The notes beneath the pieces were generated by a model. It was not told the origin of the DNA, searched no databases, and was given only the letters and a program-made list of their open reading frames with translations. Shown piece by piece: positions 1 to 8,660 of a stretch of DNA of 64,000 bases (its first letter is position 1; every line of letters begins with the position of its first letter). Source of the DNA: Halobacillus litoralis (lineage in GTDB: Bacteria > Bacillota > Bacilli > Bacillales > Halobacillaceae); contig NZ_CP129016.1 of the NCBI RefSeq assembly GCF_020524085.2, positions 3,466,001 to 3,530,000 of the forward strand, in the 5' to 3' direction. A program made the position numbers and the translations under genes.

Positions 1-749
1 CCATCACTAGACTGAGCATGTCCAAGCGGATTAAAATCTTCTGGACACTCACCTCATCGAATGTGATTTTCACAATTATGATTGTTTATCTTTTACGAAA
101 CGTAAGTACCTTGACCTTCTTGATTCCATCTTTTTGGATCATCTCGTACTCGGCTGGTTTTATTTCTTTCTATGTCATCGAATTCGTCCGTAAAAGTCAG
201 AACTTGTTGAATAAATACAAAGCTGAAGCAGCAACAGACGGTTTGACTGGATTGAACAATGTGCGCAAGTTCGACCAATCCTTCAACGAGATCTCGGCTC
301 AAGCCATACATAAAGATGAGAAGTTGTCTCTGTTATACATTGATATTGACCATTTCAAAAAGGTAAACGACACCTATGGTCATAAAGAAGGTGACCAGGT
401 TTTGATTGAACTATCCCAGATCCTGAAAAACACTGTGCGATCTTTCGATATTGTGAGCCGGAATGGTGGAGAAGAATTTACAGTGATTTTATTAGATTGT
501 CCGACAGATCGAGCCAAGGATATCAGTGAAAGAATCAGGACAAAAGTTGAAGGTCACTCCTTCCTGTTAACTACAGGGCAAGTGATTCATATTACGGTCT
601 CCATTGGGCTTGCCTGCTACAATGAGACAACGATTGAACCAAAATTATTAATCAAAGAAGCCGATCTTGCCTTATATGATGCAAAACAAACAGGCAGAAA
701 TAAAGTGTGCATCACCTCAAGCCGTGAATGGGCGAGTCATCGAGCGTAA
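1..749 (+). CDS. Membrane-anchored GGDEF diguanylate cyclase (5' end outside window)
   Basis: Makes cyclic di-GMP from two GTP at the inner face of the membrane. The frame is open to the left edge (codons from base 3), so the ATG at 18 is probably internal and N-terminal membrane helices are missing; two hydrophobic segments remain, numbered from that ATG at about residues 7-27 and 34-56. The GGDEF domain follows with DGLTGLNN, the metal aspartates in YIDIDHFKKVND, and the catalytic loop GGEEF at 150-154. An R-S-F-D I-site lies five residues before the loop, so product inhibition is expected. The layout resembles B. subtilis membrane GGDEF proteins of the YhcK/DgcK kind. An active enzyme is likely because all signature residues are intact; the sensory input cannot be judged. 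Confidence 0.9.
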   Translation, partial: ITRLSMSKRIKIFWTLTSSNVIFTIMIVYLLRNVSTLTFLIPSFWIISYSAGFISFYVIEFVRKSQNLLNKYKAEAATDGLTGLNNVRKFDQSFNEISAQAIHKDEKLSLLYIDIDHFKKVNDTYGHKEGDQVLIELSQILKNTVRSFDIVSRNGGEEFTVILLDCPTDRAKDISERIRTKVEGHSFLLTTGQVIHITVSIGLACYNETTIEPKLLIKEADLALYDAKQTGRNKVCITSSREWASHRA

Positions 750-774
750 CTTTTAACAGTTACGTTCTTTTTTT
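742..774 (+). terminator. Rho-independent terminator of the GGDEF gene
   Basis: A stem GAGCGTAAC / GTTACGTTC overlaps the stop codon region and is followed by a run of T. Confidence 0.75.
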
Positions 775-909
775 GCTCTCAAACCAATAAGGAGAAGGAG
801 AGAACATTGAATGGACCTTCGTAGATGACAGGGTTTCGGGCCAAATAAAATCCTTTCATCCACATATATTTAGAACAATACACGGTCTTAGAATGAAGGG
901 GTGGTAGAT

Positions 910-2694
910 ATGGAGAAAAAGAAGCGGCCGAACATCCTTGTTTTGATGGTCGACCAGTAAAGGTATCCATCTGTGTACGAAACAAAGGAATTGAGAGAAT
1001 GGCGGAAAGAAAATTTAGTGACCCAGAACTTATTACGTAAGAATGGGATGGAGTTTTTGAGTCACTATGCCGGAAGTACCGCCTGCTCTCCCAGTCGGGC
1101 TACGCTTTACACCGGCCAATACCCTTCGCTTCACGGAGTAACACAAACCACCGGAGTAGCGAAAGGACCGTTTGATCCGGATGTTTTCTGGCTCGATCCA
1201 AACACAGTACCGACCATCGGGGATTATTTCCGTGCAGCTGGTTATCAGACGTATTGGAAAGGAAAATGGCACGCCTCCGATGAGGACATATTAGTACCCG
1301 GGACCAAAAATGCCTTTCCAAGCTATGACCCGAACACAGGAGTGCCTAATAGACAAAAGGAGAAAATTTACGAGGATGCAGACCGATTAGGCCGCTTCGG
1401 ATTTTCCGGGTGGATTGGACCTGAACCCCACGGATCGAATCCGCGTAATTCCGGCTCTTCGGCAGCTCTCGGAACCAGTGGACGGGATGAGGTTTATGCT
1501 ACTGAAACCATCGAGCTGATCCAGGATCTGGAGAAACAGCCCAGTGAAAAAGATTCGCCCTGGTTCATCATGTGTTCCTTCGTCAATCCGCATGATATCG
1601 CACTGTATGGGATTCTGACTGCTCTTTCACCAGCGTTCCAATTCAATATCGATCCAACACTACCCCAAATCCCGCCGGCACCTACTCAGCAAGAATCTCT
1701 TTCAACGAAACCAGATGCGCAGGAAAGTTATCGAATAACGTATCCACAAGCGTTGCAGCCCATCATCGACCAGCCCTTTTATCGCAAACTCTACTACAGT
1801 CTGCAAAAGCAGGCGGACGAAGACATGCACAGAGTCTTTCGAGCTCTGCAGAAATCTTCCTTTTATGAAGATACCATCGTCATTTTCACATCGGACCATG
1901 GAGAATTGCTTGGAGCCCACGGCGGCCTTCATCAAAAATGGTATAACATGTACGAAGAATCCATTCACGTCCCGCTTATGATCCATAGCAAGAAACTTTT
2001 CTCCCAAACAGAGCAGACAGACATGTTAACGAGCCATGTCGATCTTCTGCCTACGATGCTCGGACTTGCTGGGATCGATGCAGGTCAAATCCGAGAGAAA
2101 TTGAGCCGCTCCCACAACGAAGCCCAACCCCTGGTCGGAAGGGATTTGACCCCTCTGATCAAAGGAAGGTCTCACTTTTTCAGAGCCAACGAACCTCTCT
2201 ATTTTATGAGTGATGACGACATTACCAAAGGGCTGAATCAGACGACTGCAGCCGGGATCCCTTATGAATCCGTTGTGCAGCCGAATCACATTGAAGCCGT
2301 CATTACAAAAATCAAAACCGGGAAGAATCACGAGGAAGAAACGTGGAAGTTCGCCCGCTATTACGACAACCCCCAATTCTGGAGTGACCCTAGGTGTAGT
2401 GATACGTTGCAGAAGAAAGGAAAGGCCATGGAGGTAGAAGATGACATACAATGCTCCTGCTGTGTAACCACAACAAAAACAGAACCTGTTCCGTCTCAAT
2501 ATGAACTCTATAACCTTACGACAGACCCGCTAGAAGAAAAGAATTATGTCGACCCTCAATACTCGACGCCAGAGTCAAGGATTGTGGAAGGATTATTGTT
2601 GAACACCTTGGAGCAGCAGTGCAACCAAAAAAGACTGGAGCCATCAAGCGGCGAAGTGCCTGGAATGCCCTCATGCAATTGCCAGGAAAATTAG
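910..2694 (+). pseudogene. Sulfatase (alkaline phosphatase superfamily) interrupted by a nonsense codon
   Basis: The gene starts at ATG 910 behind the ribosome site AAGGGGTGG. After the codons for NILVLMVDQ an in-frame TAA occurs at 958-960 and the same frame then runs open to 2694. Sulfatases usually read V-D-Q-Q-R here, so the TAA most simply replaces a CAA glutamine codon. Downstream the protein looks complete: CSPSR at residue 59 carries the cysteine that becomes formylglycine, then a TSDHGE metal/substrate motif and a cysteine-rich C-terminal part (CSCC). Re-initiation at GTG 973 would drop the metal-binding aspartate of the VDQ motif, so a 573-residue product should be inactive. No sulfatase-maturing enzyme is seen nearby. 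A sequencing error at one base is the main alternative to a real pseudogene. Confidence 0.85.
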
Positions 2695-2721
2695 AGAGGT
2701 CTCACGATCAGAAATCATTAA

Positions 2722-2756
2722 AAAAGGATGAACGCTGCTTACGTTCATCCTTTTTA
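2722..2756 (+). terminator. Terminator after the sulfatase
   Basis: Stem AAGGATGAACG / CGTTCATCCTT with a 5-base loop and a following T-run. Confidence 0.85.
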
Positions 2757-2774
2757 TCCCTTTCATCTATGATA

Positions 2775-2924
2775 TTAAAAGATCCATAGGGACACTGCCG
2801 ATAAAGACGCACAAGTAAGGAGAGGGAAAAGACATCCCACTCCCACGCATCCTTCCAGCCAACCATCTAAAAATCTACGAAATTTACCTTTTTTATTTTT
2901 ATGATCATGATCAAGCTCAGTCAT
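2775..2924 (-). CDS. Small membrane protein B of an overlapping pair (49 aa)
   Basis: A 49-codon frame whose ATG overlaps the stop of the upstream small ORF (ATGA). It has a charged N-terminus containing LDHDHKNKKGKFRR, followed by a hydrophobic segment of about 22 residues with three cysteines (near residues 26, 31 and 38) reaching the C-terminus, so a single-pass membrane peptide is predicted. I do not recognise the family. Its own ribosome site is weak, fitting translational coupling to the preceding ORF. Confidence 0.45.
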   Translation of the reverse strand: MTELDHDHKNKKGKFRRFLDGWLEGCVGVGCLFPLLTCASLSAVSLWIF

Positions 2925-3046
2925 GTTATTCTTTCCCACCATCTTTTTCCTTCTTCTTTGTACTGAAACCAGTAAATGAGCAGGGCATCTCTAACTATGA
3001 TGGACCCTTGCATCAAGTATTTGAGAATGAATACAAACGTATCCAT
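2921..3046 (-). CDS. Small membrane protein A of an overlapping pair (41 aa)
   Basis: A 41-codon frame behind AAAAGGAG at good spacing for ATG 3046; an in-frame ATG at 3052 lies too close to that site. Hydrophobic N-terminal half, then a basic and aromatic tail ending KRWWERIT. It overlaps the next ORF by ATGA. Both lie in a 500-base gap that otherwise has no gene. No family recognised; homologues in related genomes would decide whether it is real. Confidence 0.45.
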   Translation of the reverse strand: MDTFVFILKYLMQGSIIVRDALLIYWFQYKEEGKRWWERIT

Positions 3047-3151
3047 GTTCATGGCTCCTTTTCTCTAGAACCATACTATCAAAGATGGCATCCTATGCAT
3101 GCAAGAAAAATGTGCCATGGGGTGTTGTGATAGGTTCCCATTCTCCCCATC

Positions 3152-3184
3152 AAAAAAAGCAAACCCACTGTTAGTAGGTTTGCC
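3152..3184 (-). terminator. Terminator of the GNAT gene
   Basis: On the minus strand GCAAACC, a 10-base loop, GGTTTGC, then seven T. Confidence 0.85.
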
Positions 3185-3204
3185 CGCTTCAGGATAAGAA
3201 AATC

Positions 3205-3648
3205 TTATAAGACCATTCGCATCTCGATATCACGATCTTTCTGCTCGACTGTCTTAAACCCGATTTTTTCATAAACACGAATGGCTGCTTTATTTTGTTC
3301 ATCCACCTCTAACCGTACCTCATTCATGTCTTGGTCATAGTGATGAATACCAAAAGATATGCCCTGCTTTACATAGGTTGCACCTAGACCTTTTCCAATC
3401 AAATCAGGCCTCAAGGCCAATCCGATCTCCATGATGCCCCCGTTTACATGATATTCAAACAGACCAACAACTGCCTCGTCGAGAAAAGCGGCATATCCCT
3501 CACAGCCACCAGGACCTTTTAATTCTCCTGTTTGCTTATAGGAATCAAAATAAGGCTTCATCACCACTTTTTCTACAAAGCCATCGTAATTCCATGAATC
3601 GATTTGCCTCACATCTTCCATCTTGATCGGCCTGAATTCAAATTCCAT
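3205..3648 (-). CDS. GNAT family N-acetyltransferase
   Basis: Predicted acetyl-CoA-dependent N-acetyltransferase of 147 residues, full length for a single GNAT domain. The acetyl-CoA pyrophosphate loop is visible as R-P-D-L-I-G-K-G-L-G near residue 80, followed by the typical C-terminal pattern N-K-A-A-I-R-V-Y-E-K-I-G-F. I start at ATG 3648, which follows GAAGGAGTGGG; a longer frame begins at 3684 but has no ribosome site. The gene stands alone between cwlJ and its terminator. The acceptor substrate cannot be inferred. Confidence 0.8.
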   Translation of the reverse strand: MEFEFRPIKMEDVRQIDSWNYDGFVEKVVMKPYFDSYKQTGELKGPGGCEGYAAFLDEAVVGLFEYHVNGGIMEIGLALRPDLIGKGLGATYVKQGISFGIHHYDQDMNEVRLEVDEQNKAAIRVYEKIGFKTVEQKDRDIEMRMVL

Positions 3649-3865
3649 TAAACCCACTCCTTCACAACTTCCACTTTTACGCATATCGACGCTATACCCT
3701 TGAGCGATCTAGCGCATAACCATTCAAAAACGACTCGTAATCAACTTCTTTTCCCTTGTCTTTTCCTTATAAACAGAATCACGATGCCCTATCCCCTTCA
3801 GCATGATAGACAATGGACCTGAATCCAATTATTTCAAACCCCTTAACAATACTCAAGAGGCACAG
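3649..3865. other. Intergenic stretch, nothing recognised
   Basis: Between the GNAT start and the cwlJ terminator I see no coding frame with a ribosome site. The GNAT promoter should lie here but no clear -35/-10 pair stands out. Confidence 0.5.
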
Positions 3866-3900
3866 AAAAAGCGCACCCCTTTGCAGGACTGCGCTTTTCA
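3866..3900 (-). terminator. Terminator of cwlJ
   Basis: Minus-strand stem AAAAGCGCA / TGCGCTTTTT with a 14-base loop and trailing T. Confidence 0.8.
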
Positions 3901-3934
3901 AATTTTCTCTCTATCCGTATGAACGATAGCTTTC

Positions 3935-4372
3935 TTAAACGTAAACACTTGCACATGTTCCAGCTACAGGTTCATAATAGCAATGATTTTTATATCTCCC
4001 TGTAAACTGCTGTCCGTACCATGTAGGAGGGCATGTGGCATTTGGATTGAAATACCATAGGGCATATTTTGCCGGGTGCATTCTCCAATAATCCAGATTC
4101 TTCTTGGCTAATCTTTTTTCTGTTGATCGAGCCCGATTGTAAAAAAGATTCCCTTTCTGTACGGCTTCAAAAGAATAATTTCCTCCCTGGACCTGATAGA
4201 TGACTTCCCGAATCGTCCTCACATCCGCAAAGTCCAGGCAGGCCGCTGCAGCACGGTTCACAATAACGTTTCCGACATACAGCATCCCTTGTTTCCCTTC
4301 CCCTACAGCTTCTGCACGCATCATCCGAGCCATCAAAGCTACATCTGAATCCGTATATTTCACTCTCGCCAT
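3935..4372 (-). CDS. cwlJ: Spore cortex-lytic cell wall hydrolase CwlJ
   Basis: Germination hydrolase that acts on spore cortex peptidoglycan containing muramic lactam. The 145 residues match the size of B. subtilis CwlJ (about 142) and form one Hydrolase_2/SleB-type catalytic domain without a signal peptide or peptidoglycan-binding domain, as expected for CwlJ rather than SleB. Visible family signatures are the RAEAVGEGKQGMLYVGNV block near residues 17-34, with its conserved glutamate, and the ALWYFNP and CYYEP segments near the C-terminus. ATG 4372 is chosen because it follows GGGGTGAG; a longer frame to 4423 lacks a ribosome site. No gerQ neighbour is visible. Presence of the gene supports a spore-forming host. 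Confidence 0.9.
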   Translation of the reverse strand: MARVKYTDSDVALMARMMRAEAVGEGKQGMLYVGNVIVNRAAAACLDFADVRTIREVIYQVQGGNYSFEAVQKGNLFYNRARSTEKRLAKKNLDYWRMHPAKYALWYFNPNATCPPTWYGQQFTGRYKNHCYYEPVAGTCASVYV

Positions 4373-4471
4373 TTTACTCACCCCAACATATTGTATGAAA
4401 AAAAGCTGGGTTGATGTCATCATTTAGGAAGAGAACCCTTCTGGACAACAGAGTTTTAAAGGATCGATGAT

Positions 4472-4509
4472 AAAAAGGTTCCCCAGCTTGTGTAAGCTGG
4501 GGAACCTTT
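4472..4509 (-). terminator. Terminator of the secreted PLD-type gene
   Basis: Minus-strand stem AAAGGTTCCCCAGCTTA / AAGCTGGGGAACCTTT followed by T residues; one of the strongest stems in the window. Confidence 0.9.
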
Positions 4510-4521
4510 ACCTCTTCTCAT

Positions 4522-6483
4522 TTAAGGAGTTGGAATCTCTCCTCCCGCTGCCTCATACCGGGCATAAAATTCTTGTAAAAATTGATTCGTTACTCTTTCA
4601 TCATGGATAAACAGCATGTTTTCATCGTTGATATCATTTCCGTTTGTGCTCCAATTTGTAGAGCCGACAATGGCGGTCGGATCACTGGACGGATGTGTAG
4701 CATCAATCAACATCGTTTTGGCATGCATTTTACGATCTTCCGCATCCTCATAAACAGGGGCGGCATGATTCCATCGGACATTAGGGTTGTTCGTTGAAGA
4801 TTGGCTTGCGGTACGGCCCGTCATTTCAATCGAAGCAGACCACCATTGGTTCCAGAAGCTTTGATCAAATACACCTCGCACATCAAAGCCTGTCAAACTA
4901 CCTTCCAGGTCATTGTATGAACCTTCCCACTTGTACTTCAATTCGTCGACAAGGGCCTGATCACTCCAGGCGAAAATAGAAAAGTAACTGCTGTAATCCG
5001 CTTCATTTTTCACATAGGAAGTCATTTGTCCTACGGCATCATCACCTGCAGAAAAGTACACATCCACTTCATTTCCACCAACGTCCACGGTATGAAGCGT
5101 GTTGTCCACTTTTCGCCCATGATAATTCGAAACAGCTGGATCAGGGTTCAAAGTCGCACTTCCCCACATTTCATCAAATTCGGTTTTGAAAACATCAGCG
5201 AGGGCTGTTGAATTCAATTCCACTACGTGTTGGGTGTTACCTCCAAGGACATCATTCTGCATGTTTTCCTCTGATCCATATAAACCGGTTACGGTGAAAT
5301 TCCAGCTTCCTGTGAATACCCATGTTCCATCGATGACAGCGAATTTATTGTGCATCTGCTGTCCCGGCGAGTAATAGCTGCCTTCTTCTTTTTGTTCGGC
5401 ATCGGCAAGTTTATATCCCGTTTCTGTGCCACTTCCGACTTGCACGGTCACTTCCTGCATCCCGTTTGTCGAAGTAGGAAGCCCGTACTGTTCCCGAAGC
5501 GCCTGGTCTTCCACAGCAAACATGATGGAATCAGAAAACACCGTCGTATCATCGCTTGTTCCGATGACATTGTCCTGTCCACGCACCAATTTTTCCACAT
5601 ACAAACGCATCGTTTGATAACGCTCTGTATAATGAGGATCACTGCCGTCTTTCGCATCTGCGATCACGCGTACATCGACCCCTTCAGCAGCTTTTGCCAT
5701 TAGAGCATCAATGATGCCAGGTAAGTTGATTTCATAGGTGGCAAGATCGATCGACGTCGTCGCCTGATTGATTCGGTTGATCAGGCGATCTTCCAAGTTC
5801 ACGTTATAATTCGCTTCGTTTCCAGAGGTCGCATAGTCATCATGTGCACATTTGTTGAAGTATACATTGATGCTTCCAGCAGACTCGCTCACATTGTTCA
5901 ATTGTTCAGTCTTTGTTGAACATCCTTCTGAAGCGGATGAAGAGTTTGCAGAGGGCGTTCCAAGTCCTTCTGCATATGTATCCGTCGCTGTACGCCAATT
6001 CGAAGCATCCGTCCCCACTGATTGTGGGTCGATGCGTTCCATCGTAGCTTTACTGTTGTTATCACCAGCATACCAGGCGTCAACAGAATCAATGACTTGT
6101 GTCCCATCACTCAGCTCAAGCACCTCACCGGAGTTACTCATGGAACCTGTGTAAATCAAGTCGGCATCTACAGACGTAACAGTAGAATCGTCCGTACGTT
6201 CAAGTAAATAATAGCCTCCAGCAGGAATCGTACCTGTTAATGAAATTACAGGCGATCCGTCCGTTGCGTTCAGCGTCCAGCCTTCCAGTGAAAGATCTCC
6301 ACCAGTCGGGTTGTACAGTTCAATCCATTCGTCGTTATAACTCACATTCGTTCCCATCCAGGCTACTTCACTTATGACCACATCATTTGCTCCTGCAGCC
6401 TCAGTTACATGCCCGACAGGAATGCTCGTCCATCCTAATACAAAAATAAGTACAGCAATAAATCCCGGCTTCCATCTCTTCAC
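4522..6483 (-). CDS. Secreted lamin-tail domain plus phospholipase D-type nuclease/phosphodiesterase
   Basis: Predicted exported phosphodiesterase of about 653 residues. A signal peptide (KRWK, hydrophobic core, cleavage near VTEA-AG) is followed by a lamin-tail domain at about 35-165 (ISEVAWMG, DEWIELYNP) and two HKD half-sites: H-N-K-F-A-V-I-D with GSWN near residue 378, and H-A-K-T-M-L-I-D with GSTN near 587. Both histidine/lysine pairs are intact, so phosphoryl transfer is expected. The product is acidic, as is common for halophile exoproteins. I prefer GTG 6483, which has a GGGGG box upstream and puts KRWK at the N-terminus; ATG 6498 is the alternative. Substrate, DNA or phospholipid, is unknown; the lamin-tail/PLD combination is more typical of extracellular nucleases. 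Confidence 0.85.
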   Translation of the reverse strand: MKRWKPGFIAVLIFVLGWTSIPVGHVTEAAGANDVVISEVAWMGTNVSYNDEWIELYNPTGGDLSLEGWTLNATDGSPVISLTGTIPAGGYYLLERTDDSTVTSVDADLIYTGSMSNSGEVLELSDGTQVIDSVDAWYAGDNNSKATMERIDPQSVGTDASNWRTATDTYAEGLGTPSANSSSASEGCSTKTEQLNNVSESAGSINVYFNKCAHDDYATSGNEANYNVNLEDRLINRINQATTSIDLATYEINLPGIIDALMAKAAEGVDVRVIADAKDGSDPHYTERYQTMRLYVEKLVRGQDNVIGTSDDTTVFSDSIMFAVEDQALREQYGLPTSTNGMQEVTVQVGSGTETGYKLADAEQKEEGSYYSPGQQMHNKFAVIDGTWVFTGSWNFTVTGLYGSEENMQNDVLGGNTQHVVELNSTALADVFKTEFDEMWGSATLNPDPAVSNYHGRKVDNTLHTVDVGGNEVDVYFSAGDDAVGQMTSYVKNEADYSSYFSIFAWSDQALVDELKYKWEGSYNDLEGSLTGFDVRGVFDQSFWNQWWSASIEMTGRTASQSSTNNPNVRWNHAAPVYEDAEDRKMHAKTMLIDATHPSSDPTAIVGSTNWSTNGNDINDENMLFIHDERVTNQFLQEFYARYEAAGGEIPTP

Positions 6484-6498
6484 GTTTCCATCCCCCAT

Positions 6499-6840
6499 TC
6501 ATTTTTTCTCACAATTCTCAACGTACCATAAATGGAGGGAGCGAATTCTGAATTTACGCATCATTTACAATAAACGAATCGATGGACCTGTTCGTCTTAC
6601 ATATAGATGAAACCCAAGATTCATAAACTTTCCTCATTTTTACTTTTTAATAGACAAATAAACGGCTGGTTCATCCAGCCGCTTCCTTATGCTTACATCT
6701 TAGACAATCCTTCCAAAAAATGTGCAGAAACAAAGCTGATAAAAGTAAAGCCTGTTAAGGGGACAGCAAAAGCGTATTATTCTTAAATTCCAACCCTGTA
6801 ACGAAATGAAAGGAACGCCCGGCTTACTTCGAGGACAACT
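6499..6840. other. Intergenic stretch with a hairpin and a short coding-like tail
   Basis: No complete gene is visible. A stem CGGCTGG / CCAGCCG at 6663-6681 is followed on the minus strand by TTTATTT and can act as a terminator. Just upstream of it on that strand, 6693-6776 is a 28-codon open tail ending TAA with a hydrophobic, protein-like reading (PLTGFTFISFVSAHFLEGL) but no start codon. It may be the relic of a small membrane gene; this is weak. Confidence 0.35.
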
Positions 6841-7680
6841 TCACAAATATAACTTTCCATTTTCATTACGATTTTGTACATTTGAGATTTTTTCCTCTCC
6901 TCCGAGTCCAGCTCTCTCAGGAGAACCTTTCTTTACTCGCTTCAAAGTCGCTACAATAAGAAAACTCACAATTACTAATAACAGCCACGAACTCACTTTT
7001 CCTAAATGCACAAGACTCCACGCATCCGCCTGATTCGGGTATTCCCATGCGCTGAAATAAGTCGCGATATTTTCTGCGATCCAGATAAAGAAGCCGATCA
7101 GAACGAACGAAAGCGCGAGCGGCATCCGGTAACGTGTACCGTTGACCTCGTAGTGGACCCAGGCGTTCCAAAAAACGAGAATCACGAGCGCTGATAACCA
7201 CCAGCGGATGTCGATCCAATAATGGTGGGTGAAAAAATTCAAATAAATAGCAGATGCCAGAGGAACGACGAGCCAGGAAGATGGCCAACGCACGAGCTCC
7301 ACCTCAAGTCTTCTCCAGGCCTGGCAGAGATAACTCGCCACACTCGCATACATGAACCCGCTGTATAATGGGACGCCGAAAACTTTTGAATATCCTTCTC
7401 CCGGATAAGACCAGGAACCCATATGAACCTTGAACAGTTCGAGTGCAAGCCCGATGACGTGAAACAATGATATGACTTTTAATTCATCCCGTGTTTCAAG
7501 TCCAGACCGCACCATCCACCACTGCATCAGCAGGCAGATGATCAGCAGCCAGTCATACCTCGGCAAAAAAGGCAGTGGCACCCATTTGGTGATTGCCAAA
7601 GAAGCGAAAATAACGACAGGAAACAAACAGGACCACGCCTGCTGCCAACCAAAATGTAAGAGTTGTTTCACTGCTCGCAT
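6841..7680 (-). CDS. yoaT: DUF817 integral membrane protein (YoaT-like)
   Basis: Polytopic membrane protein of 279 residues and unknown function. About eight hydrophobic segments alternate with tryptophan-rich loops; GSWSYPGEGYSKVFGVPLY and NFFTHHYWID are typical DUF817 stretches. ATG 7680 follows AGGAGGGG; the frame extends upstream to 7794 only because it overlaps the HTH gene in another frame. It is the last gene of a block whose other members match yoaS and yozG of B. subtilis, where DUF817 protein YoaT is also nearby, so the neighbourhood supports the assignment. It ends with a basic hydrophilic tail. Confidence 0.8.
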   Translation of the reverse strand: MRAVKQLLHFGWQQAWSCLFPVVIFASLAITKWVPLPFLPRYDWLLIICLLMQWWMVRSGLETRDELKVISLFHVIGLALELFKVHMGSWSYPGEGYSKVFGVPLYSGFMYASVASYLCQAWRRLEVELVRWPSSWLVVPLASAIYLNFFTHHYWIDIRWWLSALVILVFWNAWVHYEVNGTRYRMPLALSFVLIGFFIWIAENIATYFSAWEYPNQADAWSLVHLGKVSSWLLLVIVSFLIVATLKRVKKGSPERAGLGGEEKISNVQNRNENGKLYL

Positions 7681-7690
7681 CCGACCCCTC

Positions 7691-7903
7691 CTACTCTTCG
7701 TCTTCCTGATATTCCAAGATGTCCCCAGGCTGACAGTCCAGCGCTTTACAAATCGCTTCCAAGGTTGAAAAGCGGACGGCCTTCGCCTTGCCATTTTTCA
7801 AAATAGAGAGATTCGCCATTGTAATTCCGACCTTCTCCGAAAGCTCGGTTACGCTCATTTTCCTTTTCGCAAGCATTACATCAATGTTGATAATAATCGC
7901 CAT
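7691..7903 (-). CDS. yozG: XRE family small transcriptional regulator (YozG-like)
   Basis: A 70-residue stand-alone Cro/CI helix-turn-helix protein. The HTH runs from MSVTELSEKVGITMANLSIL through the conserved NGKAKAVRFSTLEAICKALDCQPGDIL, a pattern shared by small regulators paired with DUF2975 proteins. Start ATG 7903 follows GAGGTGATC; an in-frame ATG at 7912 is too close to the site. It lies 10 bases after the DUF2975 gene and 10 before yoaT, so the three are probably one transcript. It likely controls its own operon; no operator was identified. Confidence 0.85.
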   Translation of the reverse strand: MAIIINIDVMLAKRKMSVTELSEKVGITMANLSILKNGKAKAVRFSTLEAICKALDCQPGDILEYQEDEE

Positions 7904-7913
7904 GTTGATCACC

Positions 7914-8396
7914 TCAGACCGTTAGATCATTTTCAGATTTGATGGTTATCGCTTCTTGTAAAAGCCTCTCCAGGACAGCAGCAAAAACGGCAATGACTGT
8001 AGAAGCGAAGATGATGACCATCCCAATCATAATCAGTCCCGGAGCATCATCAATTTCAGCGACCGTATAGATCACCGGCATCAGTACAACGTAAAGGACG
8101 CTGATGGTGATGGCACAAAATTTGACCACCCTCAGTGCTTTGACCGACAAGTCTGAGAACGCCTGGTTCCTGTCAATATAGTTCAGAAGCTTAAACGCTT
8201 GATAAAGCGCCATGTAAAAAGGGATAGCGGTTACATACATATAAATGAAAACGACCGGTTCAATGATTGGAAAATCAGACAGCAGCACGCCTGTATAGTC
8301 AGCAAACTTAGGAACAAAAAATATACACAACGCAAGAACAGGCAGACCAATCAAGATGACCGCCACTTTCAAAAAGAGAGTCGATCCACGTTCCAT
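7914..8396 (-). CDS. yoaS: DUF2975 membrane protein (YoaS-like)
   Basis: A 160-residue protein with four predicted membrane helices (about 8-28, 46-66, 95-117 and 122-143) and the YIDRNQAFSDLSVKALRVVK loop characteristic of DUF2975. Ribosome site GAGGTG precedes ATG 8396. In Firmicutes this family is normally encoded directly before a small XRE regulator, exactly as here, and the pair is thought to act together, with the membrane protein as a sensor or sequestering partner; that role is inference. First gene of the yoaS-yozG-yoaT unit. Confidence 0.8.
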   Translation of the reverse strand: MERGSTLFLKVAVILIGLPVLALCIFFVPKFADYTGVLLSDFPIIEPVVFIYMYVTAIPFYMALYQAFKLLNYIDRNQAFSDLSVKALRVVKFCAITISVLYVVLMPVIYTVAEIDDAPGLIMIGMVIIFASTVIAVFAAVLERLLQEAITIKSENDLTV

Positions 8397-8523
8397 AAAA
8401 GCACCTCATTTCCTAATATCTTTTTCCATCATACCTCCACATTTATCGTTTATCAATAAAAATATATCATTTATAAATACTTAATTATCGATTTAGGTGC
8501 GTTTAACCTTTTAGATGATTCAT

Positions 8524-8566
8524 TAAAAAAGCGCAGATCTCCTAGCTATAGGAGATCTGCGCTTTT
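8524..8566 (-). terminator. Strong terminator of the gabT transcript
   Basis: Perfect 14-bp stem GCGCAGATCTCCTA / TAGGAGATCTGCGC flanked by A and T runs; it can work in both directions. Confidence 0.9.
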
Positions 8567-8660
8567 CATTATAATCTTGTTGGACAGCTCAATCGACTTC
8601 TTGGTGCGATTCGCCACCCTCTTTGCCACGAATCATCACCCTTTTGGTCCGATTCGCACC

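Noticed and set aside
958..960. Stop-codon recoding in the sulfatase
   Set aside because: The codon is TAA, not TGA or TAG, and no recoding element is evident; mutation or error is simpler.
2026..2499. 157-codon frame antisense to the sulfatase
   Set aside because: No ribosome site, lies wholly inside a clear coding region on the other strand; a shadow frame.
6693..6776. Short hydrophobic tail as a complete small gene
   Set aside because: No start codon within the 28 codons and no ribosome site; kept only as a possible relic.
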